Part shown: piece after piece, positions 24,082 to 31,002 of the stretch
How the letters are laid out: each line of letters opens with the position of its first letter
How positions within the stretch are numbered: the stretch's first letter is position 1
Assembly (NCBI GenBank): GCA_002418005.1
Contig: DIDF01000011.1
Coordinates: forward strand, 1-31,002
DNA length: 31,002 nt
Reading direction: 5' to 3'
Source of the DNA: Lactobacillaceae bacterium UBA5807
GTDB taxonomy: Bacteria; Bacillota; Bacilli; Lactobacillales; Lactobacillaceae
Position numbers and translations under genes: made by a program
Notes under the pieces: model-generated
Told to the model about the DNA's origin: nothing
What the model saw: only the letters and a program-made list of their open reading frames with translations
The model's database searches: none

Positions 24082-24768
24082 ATGGATACAGATGGGAAAT
24101 ACCTGATGATTCCCAATGATTCTTCAAGAATGATGAAAGTCATCGTTGCAGCAGTGCTTTCACTGCTATTGAGTGTCTCAGTATTTTTGAACTTTGGATA
24201 TTTGCAATTCTTGGATTCGGTATTTGCTTCGGCAATTCAAAAAGACCAGAGCCATATTATTCAAAGCTTTTATAAATTCATTTCTTTTTTAGTTAGTCCA
24301 GGAATGGACATATTCTGGGTTTTGGTGATTGCTTTTCTTTTGTGGGGTTTTAAATATAAAATTCCTGCATTATGGGCTATTCTCACCATTATATCTGGTG
24401 ATGTATTTTGTTTCATTGTAAAAAATGTTGTTCGCCGAGATCGGCCACCTCTGCATTTAGCTAAGGATAGTGGGTTCAGCTATCCCAGCGGTCACGTATT
24501 TGGTATCTTTATGGTGATTGTCATTCTTTGGTTATTAGTTATGCCTTTGGTTAGAAAAAGAGCGATGAAGTATACATATGAGACAATCATGGTAGTTGTC
24601 TTGGTTCTAGTAATGTTTGCTAGAATCTATCTTAATGCTCATTTTCCAACTGACACTTTGGGATCAGTTTTGTTTGGGTTTACCTGGATGTATATTTGTG
24701 AGTGGTTATATGGGGTATTTGCGCCAAGATTGAAGCAAGTTACATTTTTATCTAATTCAAAAATTTAA
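24082..24768 (+). CDS. PAP2 superfamily membrane phosphatase
   Basis: A 228-residue membrane protein with about six helices carrying the three phosphatase motifs: KNVVRRDRPPL, SYPSGHVFG with the catalytic His, and RIYLNAHFPTDTLGS. Relatives remove phosphate from phosphatidylglycerophosphate, phosphatidic acid or undecaprenyl pyrophosphate at the outer face of the membrane. Which of these applies cannot be told. AGGAGGA precedes the ATG. The 155 nt between it and the next gene hold a short inverted repeat (CTTGTT/AACAAG near 24826-24845) but no convincing terminator. Confidence 0.92.
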   Translation: MDTDGKYLMIPNDSSRMMKVIVAAVLSLLLSVSVFLNFGYLQFLDSVFASAIQKDQSHIIQSFYKFISFLVSPGMDIFWVLVIAFLLWGFKYKIPALWAILTIISGDVFCFIVKNVVRRDRPPLHLAKDSGFSYPSGHVFGIFMVIVILWLLVMPLVRKRAMKYTYETIMVVVLVLVMFARIYLNAHFPTDTLGSVLFGFTWMYICEWLYGVFAPRLKQVTFLSNSKI

Positions 24769-24923
24769 ATCGTTGAATGGAAACCAAGTATCCAGTTAAG
24801 TTATTGGCCAGTTTGCCGTTTTCCTTGTTGAATGGTTAACAAGATAATAATTTAAAAGGATGATTGGTTTTTCTTTTTTTATTGGGATCTTTTGGTTAAA
24901 TATTGCCAACTTTTTGGAGAATA

Positions 24924-25439
24924 ATGATGATTGTAAACGTATCTAACAAAAGAATTGAAATTTCACATTTAACAAAAGAAGATTCCTCACAGTTTATTCG
25001 GCTAGCCCAAATTCCGGAAGTGGCTCAAGGGGTTGGGTTTAATCAATTAAGTAATTCTTCATTAATTGAAGGGATGTTTAATCGTTATGTTAAAAGTGAA
25101 TGGTCTTTTGCAATTCGGGATGGTAACGAAATAATTGGTATTATTATTTTACTCGAATCAATAAATATGCGAATGGAACCAGATAATACTAAATTGACAG
25201 TATCATATTTTATGGACCCCAAGTTTTGGGGTCATGGAATCATGACGGCTTCAGTTCAACAAGTCGTTCATTTGGTTGCTCATGAAAAAAAAGTAACAAA
25301 AATTGATGCAGAGATTTTTTTAAATAATCGTAAATCAAGCAATTTGGTCTCTCGTTTAGGCTTCAAAAATATTGCCAAATATCATGATCCAATTAGCGGA
25401 AGAAATAAAGCTTTGTTTGAGTTACAGTTAAACACTTAG
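24924..25439 (+). CDS. GNAT family N-acetyltransferase (RimJ/RimL-like)
   Basis: A 171-residue acetyltransferase of the subgroup acting on ribosomal-protein N-termini or small amines. It opens with RIEISHLTKEDSSQFIRLAQ, has the core strands WSFAIRDGNEIIGIIIL and YFMDPKFWGHGIMTAS, where the GHGIMT loop binds acetyl-CoA, and ends with NNRKSSNLVSRLGFKN. The start is ATG 24924 or ATG 24927, both just after TTTGGAGA; the in-frame TTG at 24903 precedes that site and is rejected. The substrate is unknown. Confidence 0.85.
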   Translation: MMIVNVSNKRIEISHLTKEDSSQFIRLAQIPEVAQGVGFNQLSNSSLIEGMFNRYVKSEWSFAIRDGNEIIGIIILLESINMRMEPDNTKLTVSYFMDPKFWGHGIMTASVQQVVHLVAHEKKVTKIDAEIFLNNRKSSNLVSRLGFKNIAKYHDPISGRNKALFELQLNT

Positions 25440-25448
25440 CTGCTTGAT

Positions 25449-25477
25449 TTGTCATCTAAAAGTAATTGATGTAAAAT
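25449..25477 (+). promoter_or_regulatory. Promoter of the lysine riboswitch-lysP transcript
   Basis: TTGTCA (25449-25454) and TAAAAT (25472-25477) with a 17-bp spacer place transcription start near 25484, shortly before the aptamer. Confidence 0.75.
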
Positions 25478-25499
25478 ACTAGTCAATTGAAAATTATTT

Positions 25500-25721
25500 A
25501 CTAATCGAAGTAGAGGCGCATTGATCATTATTAATCTAGTGGAGCTCAAAATGGGGCTTAGAAGCTGGACTAAAGGGTTTAATGCCGAAACAGCTTTTTT
25601 CATTTTAATTTAGCTGTTGGGACTTGACTTAATAGGCCAGGGACTGTCGTGGTGTTAACTACGGGGAGCTATCAAGATATTGAGAATAAAAAGTCTCTTT
25701 CTCTTGAAGGGGACTTTTTTA
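25500..25721 (+). promoter_or_regulatory. Lysine riboswitch (L box) with terminator
   Basis: This fills the gap between the GNAT gene and lysP. Conserved L-box pieces occur in order: AGTAGAGGCGC (25510-25520), GGAGCTC, CTAAAGGG, GCCGAAACAGC (from 25584), GCTGTTGGGACTTGAC, GGACTGTCGTGG and GGGGAGCTAT (25663-25672), which closes helix P1. The terminator follows: AAAAAGTCTC (25688-25697) pairs with GGGACTTTTT (25710-25719) and a T-run. In known L boxes, lysine stabilises the aptamer and allows the terminator to form, reducing expression. The downstream permease gene fits this role. Confidence 0.92.
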
Positions 25722-25766
25722 TATTGTGGTAACCTACTTTGAAGAACAAAGAGAGGGTATAGATTT

Positions 25767-27236
25767 ATGGAGAATAGTGAGAATGGCAAAGTAAAACGGG
25801 GCTTAAAGACAAGGCACGTTTCAATGATTGCTCTTGGAGGGTGTATTGGAACTGGGCTTTTTGTTGCCAGTGGTTCTACAGTTAGCCAAGCCGGTCCTGG
25901 AGGCTCTTTAGTGGCTTATGGATTAATGGGACTGATGGTTTACTTTTTAATGACCAGCCTTGGAGAAATGGCAACTAATATGCCAATTTCTGGGTCCTTT
26001 GCCGCGTACTCAAGTAAGTATGTTGATCCAGCTTTAGGATTCGCAATGGGCTGGAACTACTGGTTTAATTGGGCAATTACTGTTGCTGTTGATGTTAGTA
26101 CCGCGGCTTTGGTGATGAAATTTTGGCTGCCAAATTTTCCTCAGTGGATATGGAGCGCGATTGCCTTAGTTTTGATCTTTTGTATTAATGCTATGGCTGT
26201 TAGTGCCTTTGGCGAAACCGAATTTTGGATGTCTTTAATTAAAGTTGTCACAATTATTATCTTTTTGATCGTTGGTGTGTTAACCATTTTTGGAATTATG
26301 GGCGGACACTTTGTTGGGCTTAGCAACTTTACTTATAAGCAGGCCCCATTTGTTGGCGGCGTACCTGCAATCATTTCAGTTTTCATTGTTGCCGGATTTT
26401 CATTTCAAGGGACTGAACTGGTTGGAATTACCGCTGGAGAATCAAAAGATCCTTCTCACAGTGTTCCAAAGGCTATCAGCGAGGTGTTTTGGCGGATAAT
26501 TTTATTCTATATTTTGGCGATCTTTGTCATTGCTGCCTTAATTCCGTACACAAGTCCTAACTTGTTGGGATCTTCTGCTACTGATATTGCAATCAGTCCG
26601 TTTACCCTTGTTTTTGAAAGAGCTGGCTTGGCTGCTGCTGCCAGTGTTATGAATGCTGTGATTTTGACATCAGTCATTTCATCAGCAAATTCTGGAATGT
26701 ATGCCTCGACGCGAATGCTATATTCTTTGTCAGTTAGTGGCGATGCTCCCAAGATTTTTTCAAAAACTGGGAAAAATGGAATTCCTTACCCATCCTTATT
26801 TGCCACTACGCTTGTTGCTCTTTTGGCATTCATTTCCAGTATTGCCGGACCGGAGATTTACCTGTGGTTGGTTGCCGCTTCTGGATTAACTGGTTTTATT
26901 GCCTGGATTGGAATTGCAATATCCCATTATCGTTTTAGAAGGGCATTTATTAAACAAGGTCATGATTTGAAAGAATTAAAGTACACTGCAAAGTTCTTCC
27001 CATTTGGGCCATTACTTTGTTTAGTTCTTTGTATTTTAGTAATTATCGGTCAGGATCCACAATCTTTCATTCATTTACAATGGGGTAAGATTTTAGTTAC
27101 TTACATGAGTGTTCCCCTTTTCCTTATTTTGTATATTGGCTATAAACTTATTAAACATACTAAAATGATTCCGCTTGATAAGGTTGATGTTTCATCCACA
27201 ACTGAAGAAAAATATACTAATAATTCAGATAAATAA
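25767..27236 (+). CDS. lysP: Lysine-specific APC-family permease
   Basis: A 489-residue amino-acid permease with twelve predicted helices. It starts with KVKRGLKTRHVSMIALGGCIGTGLFVASG, whose GGCIGTGLF segment is the classic substrate-binding first helix of the APC amino-acid permease family. It also has VAGFSFQGTELVGITAGES in helix 6 and a PISGSFAAYSS stretch. The overall pattern is that of LysP, which imports L-lysine with protons. The lysine riboswitch directly upstream strongly supports the substrate. GAGAGGG precedes the ATG. A strong terminator follows at 27241-27272. Confidence 0.94.
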   Translation: MENSENGKVKRGLKTRHVSMIALGGCIGTGLFVASGSTVSQAGPGGSLVAYGLMGLMVYFLMTSLGEMATNMPISGSFAAYSSKYVDPALGFAMGWNYWFNWAITVAVDVSTAALVMKFWLPNFPQWIWSAIALVLIFCINAMAVSAFGETEFWMSLIKVVTIIIFLIVGVLTIFGIMGGHFVGLSNFTYKQAPFVGGVPAIISVFIVAGFSFQGTELVGITAGESKDPSHSVPKAISEVFWRIILFYILAIFVIAALIPYTSPNLLGSSATDIAISPFTLVFERAGLAAAASVMNAVILTSVISSANSGMYASTRMLYSLSVSGDAPKIFSKTGKNGIPYPSLFATTLVALLAFISSIAGPEIYLWLVAASGLTGFIAWIGIAISHYRFRRAFIKQGHDLKELKYTAKFFPFGPLLCLVLCILVIIGQDPQSFIHLQWGKILVTYMSVPLFLILYIGYKLIKHTKMIPLDKVDVSSTTEEKYTNNSDK

Positions 27237-27240
27237 TATA

Positions 27241-27272
27241 AAGTGGTCTATTCCAAAGAGAATAGACCACTT
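27241..27272 (+). terminator. Terminator after lysP
   Basis: A perfect 13-bp stem, AAGTGGTCTATTC (27241-27253) with GAATAGACCACTT (27260-27272), has a 6-nt loop, followed by TTGCTCTTTT. Confidence 0.85.
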
Positions 27273-27293
27273 TTGCTCTTTTCGGTGTTGTTC

Positions 27294-27322
27294 TTGCATT
27301 TAAAAATTTTAATTGGTAGAAT
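27294..27322 (+). promoter_or_regulatory. Promoter of the aldolase gene
   Basis: TTGCAT (27294-27299) and TAGAAT (27317-27322) with a 17-bp spacer. No catabolite-responsive element of the usual type is visible nearby. Confidence 0.7.
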
Positions 27323-27357
27323 CAAGACAATTGGTATACAAAGGTGAGTGTAAATTT

Positions 27358-28401
27358 ATGGTGAAGAAATTAATCTCTAAAGGAAAGTTTCACCGGATGA
27401 ACCAATTAACCACAAAAGAAGGAATCATTGACGCTTTAGCTTTAGATCAACGTGGGTCTTTGGTAAAGCAAATGAAACAAGTTGCTTCTAATGAAGGCAA
27501 GCCTTTCTCAATGAACATGATATATGATTTTAAAGAAGCAGTTTCCGAAGTTTTAAGCCCACTTGCTTCTGCAATCCTGCTTGATGAACAAATGGGTTTT
27601 AAAGCAATTAAAGCAAAATCTCCAGATACTGGCTTAATTATGTCTTATGAAAAAACCGGATACGATGCCGACACTCCAGGACGTTTGCCTTCGCTTTTGC
27701 CTGATCAGTCAGCGCAGATTGCAGTACAGCGCGGCGCTAATGCCCTTAAAGTTTTGGTGTATTACAATCCAAATGATCCAGATAGCATTAATGATCTGAA
27801 AAAAGCTTTTGCTCAACGTTATGGTACTGAAGGACTTGGAGCAGATGTTCCGACATTCTTTGAAGTTGTTACTTATGATGATAAATATGCTTCTGACTCC
27901 CTTGAGTTTGCCAAAGAAAAACCTCAACTCGTTTTGGATTCTTTAAAGGAATTCACCAAAGACAAATACCATATTGATGTTCTTAAAATGGAAGTTCCAT
28001 TTAATCCTGCTTTCATTGAAGGTTGGGAAAATAATGGGCAATCCGCTTATTCAGAAACGGAGGTTGGCAATTACCTTAAAGAAATGAACAACCTAGTTAC
28101 TAGACCCTTCATTTTCTTGAGTGGCGGTGTTCCTACCGATGTCTTCCTTCGTGAACTTAAGCTTGCTGGTAAGGTTGGCAGTAACTTTTCTGGGGTCTTG
28201 AGTGGACGGGCAACTTGGCTAGAGAGTGTTGATATTTTTGCTCGTGATGGGCGAGATGCTTTAGTTGATTGGCTAAAGAATAAAGGAACTAAAAACATTG
28301 AAGAAATAACTGATATTCTTAACCAAACTGCTAAGCCTTGGTATACAGCCTATGGAAGTCTAGATGATATTGAAGTTGTCGATTCTGGCCATGTTAATTA
28401 A
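27358..28401 (+). CDS. lacD: Tagatose 1,6-diphosphate aldolase (LacD family)
   Basis: A class I aldolase of 347 residues, slightly longer than the usual ~326-330. The ATG at 27358 follows AAAGGTGA; the in-frame start at 27313 lies within the promoter and is rejected. Landmarks are LALDQRGSLVKQM, AILLDEQMGF, LIMSYEKTGYDAD, RGANALKVLVYYNP and the Schiff-base lysine in VLKMEVPFNP (Lys210 by alignment to LacD Lys205), then FLSGGVPTDVFL. LacD cleaves tagatose 1,6-bisphosphate and also fructose 1,6-bisphosphate to triose phosphates. No lacABC or galactose phosphotransferase genes are present, so a glycolytic or general ketose-bisphosphate role is possible. Confidence 0.92.
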   Translation: MVKKLISKGKFHRMNQLTTKEGIIDALALDQRGSLVKQMKQVASNEGKPFSMNMIYDFKEAVSEVLSPLASAILLDEQMGFKAIKAKSPDTGLIMSYEKTGYDADTPGRLPSLLPDQSAQIAVQRGANALKVLVYYNPNDPDSINDLKKAFAQRYGTEGLGADVPTFFEVVTYDDKYASDSLEFAKEKPQLVLDSLKEFTKDKYHIDVLKMEVPFNPAFIEGWENNGQSAYSETEVGNYLKEMNNLVTRPFIFLSGGVPTDVFLRELKLAGKVGSNFSGVLSGRATWLESVDIFARDGRDALVDWLKNKGTKNIEEITDILNQTAKPWYTAYGSLDDIEVVDSGHVN

Positions 28402-28468
28402 ATTTTAAATTTAACCAGTGCTGAGTTTATTTTTAAAGAACTAAAGTGAATTTGATTGCCATGCTAGC

Positions 28469-28497
28469 TTGTTAAATATTCTTGATTCGGCTATAAT
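28469..28497 (+). promoter_or_regulatory. Promoter of the T-box-serS transcript
   Basis: TTGTTA (28469-28474) and a perfect TATAAT (28492-28497) with a 17-bp spacer lie just before the T-box leader. Confidence 0.85.
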
Positions 28498-28504
28498 CAA
28501 TTTT

Positions 28505-28712
28505 GAAAGAAAACGCATTGGTGCATATAAGTAGATTACAGAGAGACAACGTTGGTGGAAGTTGTTATCGAAAGGTCCAGCACTAGAAAGCGGGCAGGTA
28601 ATGCTGCACGGTGATACCGTTACAATCTATTAAGTGTTCGAAATTTTATTTCGAGAACTTGGGTGGTACCGCGAAAGAATCCTTCGTCCCAATGACGTAG
28701 GGTTCTTTTTTT
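28505..28712 (+). promoter_or_regulatory. Serine-type T-box leader with terminator/antiterminator
   Basis: This fills the gap before serS. Stem I begins near AGAGAGACAACG (28540-28551), with a GTTGGTGGAAG distal part. The specifier region reads GGTCCAGCAC; TCC (28576-28578) followed by A is the likely Ser specifier, although the adjacent AGC is also a Ser codon. The T-box sequence GGGTGGTACCGCG is at 28661-28673. The terminator stem (28674 onwards) ends in a T-run at 28706-28712. Uncharged tRNA-Ser should stabilise the antiterminator and switch serS on. Confidence 0.95.
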
Positions 28713-28752
28713 GCGTTCAAATAAAAAAGATTATTGGGGAGGAATCCAAATT

Positions 28753-30039
28753 ATGTTAGATATTAAAAAAATTCGTAAAAATCCTGATTGGACAAAAAAG
28801 AAGTTAGCCACTAGAGGGATTAAACCTGAAACTATTGATGAATTGTTATCTTATGATTCAAAAAGGCGAGATTTAATTGTTAAATCTGAAGGTTTAAAGG
28901 CTAAAAGAAATGATGTTTCAGATCAAATCGGTGAATTAAAGCGAAACAAAAAGGATGCCAGTGACGCAATTAATCAAATGAAGGAAGTTGGCCAAGAGAT
29001 CAAAGACCTTGATGCCCAACTGGAAGAAGTTGATCAAAAGCAGCATGATTTGGCTGCTCATTTACCAAACTTTCCTGCAGACGGCGTTCCAGTTAGTTTG
29101 ACTGAAGAAGGTTCGGTTGAATTAAGAAGAGTTGGCGATATTCCAAAGTTTGGCTTTAAACCTAAACATCACTATCAAATTGGTGAGGATCTTGGAATCT
29201 TGGACTTCGAACGTGCCGCAAAAGTTTCGGGTGCTCGTTTCGTCTATTACATTGGTGATGGTGCCTTACTGGAAAGAGCCGTTTATAATTTTTATTTGGA
29301 CCAAAATACTGCTGCCGGATATACTGAAGTTTTGCCGCCATACATGGTCAATGCTGCATCAATGTATGGAACCGGCCAATTTCCAAAGTTTCTTGAGTTG
29401 CATGCCGGCTATGAAATAAAAGACACTGATAACATGACAATGATTCCTACTGCCGAGGTTCCCTTAGTAAATTATTATCGTGACGAAGTTATTCCTTCTA
29501 AAAAACTTCCTGTTTCATTTACAGCATTAACTCCTGCTTTCCGTTCCGAAGCAGGTAGTGCTGGTAAAGATACTAAAGGGTTAATTAGATTGCACCAATT
29601 TAATAAAGTTGAAATGGTTAAGTTCACAAAGCCAGAGGATTCTTGGGATGCGCTGGAACAGATTACCCATCAAGCAGAATTAAATCTGCAAAAACTAGGA
29701 TTGGCTTATCATGTTATTACCTTAACTACTAGTGATATGAGTTTCACTGCGGCAATGACTCATGACATTGAGGTCTGGATTCCGGCTCAAGATAAGTATC
29801 GGGAAATTTCTAGTTGTTCTAACTGTACTGATTTTCAGGCTCGCCGGGCTCACATTCAGTATCGGGATGATAACGGTAAATTGCAGTACGTTCATACCTT
29901 GAATGGTTCTGGATTGGCAGTTGGTCGGACCGTTGCTGCGATTTTGGAAAATTATCAAAATGAAGATGGAACCGTGACTATTCCGGAGGTCTTAAGACCA
30001 TACATGCACGGAAAAACTAAGATTGAAAAACAAAAATAA
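28753..30039 (+). CDS. serS: Seryl-tRNA synthetase
   Basis: A 428-residue class II synthetase that charges tRNA-Ser; normal length. The ATG at 28753 follows GGGGAGGA; the upstream in-frame GTG-type start overlaps the leader terminator. An N-terminal long antiparallel coiled coil (about 30-100, rich in Lys, Glu and Gln) binds the tRNA variable arm. The core has motif 2 in FRSEAGSAGKDTKGLIRLHQ, then FNKVEMVKF, and motif 3 in GLAVGRTVAAILENYQ near the C-terminus. Regulated by the serine T-box upstream. No simple terminator follows closely; a long hairpin lies at 30111-30229. Confidence 0.97.
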   Translation: MLDIKKIRKNPDWTKKKLATRGIKPETIDELLSYDSKRRDLIVKSEGLKAKRNDVSDQIGELKRNKKDASDAINQMKEVGQEIKDLDAQLEEVDQKQHDLAAHLPNFPADGVPVSLTEEGSVELRRVGDIPKFGFKPKHHYQIGEDLGILDFERAAKVSGARFVYYIGDGALLERAVYNFYLDQNTAAGYTEVLPPYMVNAASMYGTGQFPKFLELHAGYEIKDTDNMTMIPTAEVPLVNYYRDEVIPSKKLPVSFTALTPAFRSEAGSAGKDTKGLIRLHQFNKVEMVKFTKPEDSWDALEQITHQAELNLQKLGLAYHVITLTTSDMSFTAAMTHDIEVWIPAQDKYREISSCSNCTDFQARRAHIQYRDDNGKLQYVHTLNGSGLAVGRTVAAILENYQNEDGTVTIPEVLRPYMHGKTKIEKQK

Positions 30040-30110
30040 CTGTTTATTAAAAGGATGCAAAGAGAATTATTGTTTGTGATCTTAAATTACCTCTTTTAAC
30101 TAAATTAAAT

Positions 30111-30229
30111 GCGGGAAATTGCCTCGTTTCTTAAGTCTAAGCAATATGCAACTGTTCATCCAAATCAGGGCTGAATAACGGTATATCTCTTAGATTTCAG
30201 AAGCTTTGTGGCTGGTTTCCCGCTTTTTT
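30111..30229 (+). ncRNA. Long imperfect hairpin ending in a U-tract (serS terminator or separate small RNA)
   Basis: GCGGGAAA (30111-30118) pairs with TTTCCCGC (30216-30223), followed by TTTTTT. Between them the sequence keeps folding on itself. A ~16-bp helix pairs 30126-30141 with 30189-30204 (one mismatch, two G-U). Two shorter helices follow, with a small loop near CCAAATCAGGG. The whole makes a ~113-nt rod. It could be an elaborate serS terminator or an independent small RNA. I do not recognise it. Upstream (30040-30110) I see nothing else. No strong promoter lies directly before it. Confidence 0.5.
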
Positions 30230-30275
30230 GTCCAAAAAATCCTAGCATTATCCTCTAAAATCCGCTATAATAATT

Positions 30276-30294
30276 TTTGTCGGAAAATGACAAA
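30276..30294. repeat. Small inverted repeat upstream of the tRNA operon
   Basis: TTTGTC (30276-30281) and GACAAA (30289-30294) flank a 7-bp centre. It lies 34 bp before the -35 box of the tRNA promoter and just after a TATAAT (30266-30271) that lacks a good -35 partner. Function unknown. Confidence 0.35.
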
Positions 30295-30327
30295 CACGTT
30301 TGAAATGCTAACGGTCTCAAATTTTTC

Positions 30328-30357
30328 TTGACGCATATAGAACGGTAATGATATGAT
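30328..30357 (+). promoter_or_regulatory. Promoter of the tRNA operon
   Basis: TTGACG (30328-30333) and TATGAT (30352-30357) with an 18-bp spacer lie about 43 nt before the first tRNA. Confidence 0.8.
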
Positions 30358-30399
30358 GTAATAGTTGTGTTGAGGGTGTTTTTACCGTTTTAGTGACCT

Positions 30400-30472
30400 G
30401 GAGGATTAGCTCAGCTGGGAGAGCATCTGCCTTACAAGCAGGAGGTCACAGGTTCGATCCCTGTATCCTCCA
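30400..30472 (+). tRNA. tRNA-Val (anticodon TAC)
   Basis: The acceptor stem GGAGGAT pairs with ATCCTCC. The D arm TAGCTCAGCTGGGAGAGC, anticodon loop CTTACAA and T-loop TTCGATC are all standard. CCA is not encoded; discriminator A. First gene of the array. Confidence 0.97.
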
Positions 30473-30476
30473 TATT

Positions 30477-30549
30477 GAGCCGTTAGCTCAGTTGGTAGAG
30501 CATCTGACTTTTAATCAGAGGGTCGGGAGTTCGAGACTCCCACGGCTCA
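30477..30549 (+). tRNA. tRNA-Lys (anticodon TTT)
   Basis: The acceptor stem GAGCCGT pairs with ACGGCTC; anticodon loop CTTTTAA; T-loop TTCGAGA. Four bases separate it from tRNA-Val. Confidence 0.97.
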
Positions 30550-30567
30550 TTGCCAGTTTTCAATCAT

Positions 30568-30649
30568 GCGGGCGTGGCGGAACCGGCAGACGCGCTAGAT
30601 TTAGGTTCTAGTGTCTTATGACGTGGGGGTTCGAATCCCTTCGCCCGCA
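30568..30649 (+). tRNA. tRNA-Leu (anticodon TAG)
   Basis: The acceptor stem GCGGGCG pairs with CGCCCGC. The anticodon loop holds TAG (ATTTAGG), and a long variable arm (TGTCTTATGACGT) makes it a class II tRNA of 82 nt. Confidence 0.96.
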
Positions 30650-30663
30650 TTTTTCTATTTTTT

Positions 30664-30737
30664 GCCGACTTAGCTCAGTTGGTTAGAGCGCTTCACTAGT
30701 AATGAAGAGGTCGGGCGTTCGAATCGTCTAGTCGGCA
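30664..30737 (+). tRNA. tRNA-Thr (anticodon AGT)
   Basis: The acceptor stem GCCGACT pairs with AGTCGGC. The anticodon stem CTTCA/TGAAG encloses the loop CTAGTAA, giving anticodon AGT, whose A34 would be expected to become inosine. The T-loop region GCGTTCGAATCGT is slightly irregular. Confidence 0.93.
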
Positions 30738-30740
30738 TTT

Positions 30741-30812
30741 GCGGAAGTAGTTCAGTGGTAGAACATCACCTTGCCATGGTGGGGGTCGCGGGTTCGAATC
30801 CCGTCTTCCGCT
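30741..30812 (+). tRNA. tRNA-Gly (anticodon GCC)
   Basis: The acceptor stem GCGGAAG pairs with CTTCCGC; anticodon loop TTGCCAT; discriminator T, as usual for tRNA-Gly. A small TCTCAA/TTGAGA palindrome follows. Confidence 0.96.
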
Positions 30813-30844
30813 TCTCAATTTTGAGACTTAAATAAATAATACAT

Positions 30845-30917
30845 GCACCCATAACGTAGTTAGATAAAAAATCTTATTACGTCGTTGAAGGTTGTAGGTT
30901 CATTCCTACCGGGTGCA
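30845..30917 (+). pseudogene. Decayed tRNA-Arg (ACG) remnant
   Basis: This 73-nt stretch lies where the array should hold tRNA-Arg. Acceptor bases GCACCC pair with GGGTGC, but position 7 pairs A with C. The D stem is lost: ACGT faces AAAA where GCTC/GAGC is normal. The anticodon loop TTACGTC still contains ACG after T33, but the anticodon stem has only about two of five pairs. The T arm GTAGG/CCTAC is intact, but its loop is one base short (the usual G of TTCGA is missing). It looks like a tRNA-Arg(ACG) that has drifted and is unlikely to work. Confidence 0.75.
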
Positions 30918-30936
30918 TTTTTTATTTGAGTTTTTT

Positions 30937-31002
30937 CGGGAAGTAGCTCAGTTTGGTAGAGCACCTGGTTTGGGACCAGGGGGTCGCAGGTTCGAATCCT
31001 GT
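30937..31002 (+). tRNA. tRNA-Pro (anticodon TGG), cut by the window edge
   Basis: It begins CGGGAAG, with a normal D arm. The anticodon stem CCTGG/CCAGG encloses TTTGGGA (anticodon TGG), and the T arm starts GCAGGTTCGAATCCTG. The last bases of the T arm and the 3' acceptor strand lie beyond the window. Confidence 0.95.

Noticed and set aside
27313..27357. Upstream start of the LacD-type aldolase
   Set aside because: It lies within the promoter, while ATG 27358 follows AAAGGTGA at proper spacing.
30393..30611. 72-codon open frame across the tRNA genes
   Set aside because: It overlaps tRNA-Val, tRNA-Lys and part of tRNA-Leu and is a by-product of their GC-rich sequence.

Overview
The window looks like chromosomal DNA of a low-GC lactic acid bacterium, most likely in the Lactobacillaceae. 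Reasons: the AT-rich sequence, strong AGGAGG-type ribosome sites with frequent TTG/GTG starts, a DUF3737 gene beside a MalY/PatB lyase gene, a T-box serS, a lysine riboswitch before a LysP-type permease, a LacD-type aldolase, and a tRNA array in the Firmicutes order Val-Lys-Leu-Thr-Gly-(Arg)-Pro. I could not fix the genus. I see no phage, insertion sequence, CRISPR array or replication origin. Most of it is ordinary core and metabolic DNA.

Layout. 1-4.7 kb (+): a DUF3737 beta-helix protein, a MalY/PatB C-S lyase, then a tight set of MFS transporter, small alarmone synthetase and Lrp/AsnC regulator. 4.76-5.44 kb (+): a secreted amidase, ending at a shared terminator. 5.48-10.02 kb (-): a three-gene operon encoding a heterodimeric ABC exporter of the BmrCD/LmrCD/TM287-288 type plus a lipoprotein. 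10.3-14.5 kb (+): argC-argJ-argB-argD, the acetylated branch from glutamate to ornithine. 14.6-15.9 kb (-): an NADH oxidase whose last 41 codons are out of frame. 16.1-19.4 kb (+): a pseudouridine synthase and several small or poorly known genes. 19.45-19.73 kb: a structured, terminator-ended RNA lying before a CDF metal exporter gene and an MntR/ScaR-type regulator gene. 21.45-22.7 kb (+): a split ThrE-type exporter. 22.7-23.9 kb (-): a TauE/SafE permease with a DUF1634 partner. 24.1-25.4 kb (+): a PAP2 phosphatase and a GNAT acetyltransferase. 25.45-27.27 kb: a lysine riboswitch and lysP. 27.3-28.4 kb: a LacD-type aldolase. 28.47-30.04 kb: a T-box and serS. 30.1-30.23 kb: a long imperfect hairpin with a U-tract. 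30.3 kb to the end: a promoter and a tRNA operon running off the edge.

How the parts fit. Several loci deal with amino-acid supply: argCJBD, riboswitch-controlled lysine uptake, the serine T-box, ThrE-type export, Lrp and (p)ppGpp synthesis. Others deal with export or homeostasis of drugs, metals and anions.

Points most worth checking: (1) the tRNA-Arg(ACG) slot of the array holds a decayed copy; (2) nox carries a frameshift, with the ancestral C-terminus still readable in another frame; (3) an unclassified structured RNA lies before the CDF gene, with a rod fold, a possible pseudoknot and its own terminator; (4) the ABC exporter has one degenerate ATP site; (5) a 40-codon membrane-peptide ORF overlaps the start of a gene of unknown function. 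I do not see a clearly new multi-gene system; the RNA at 19.47-19.73 kb is the best candidate for something undescribed.
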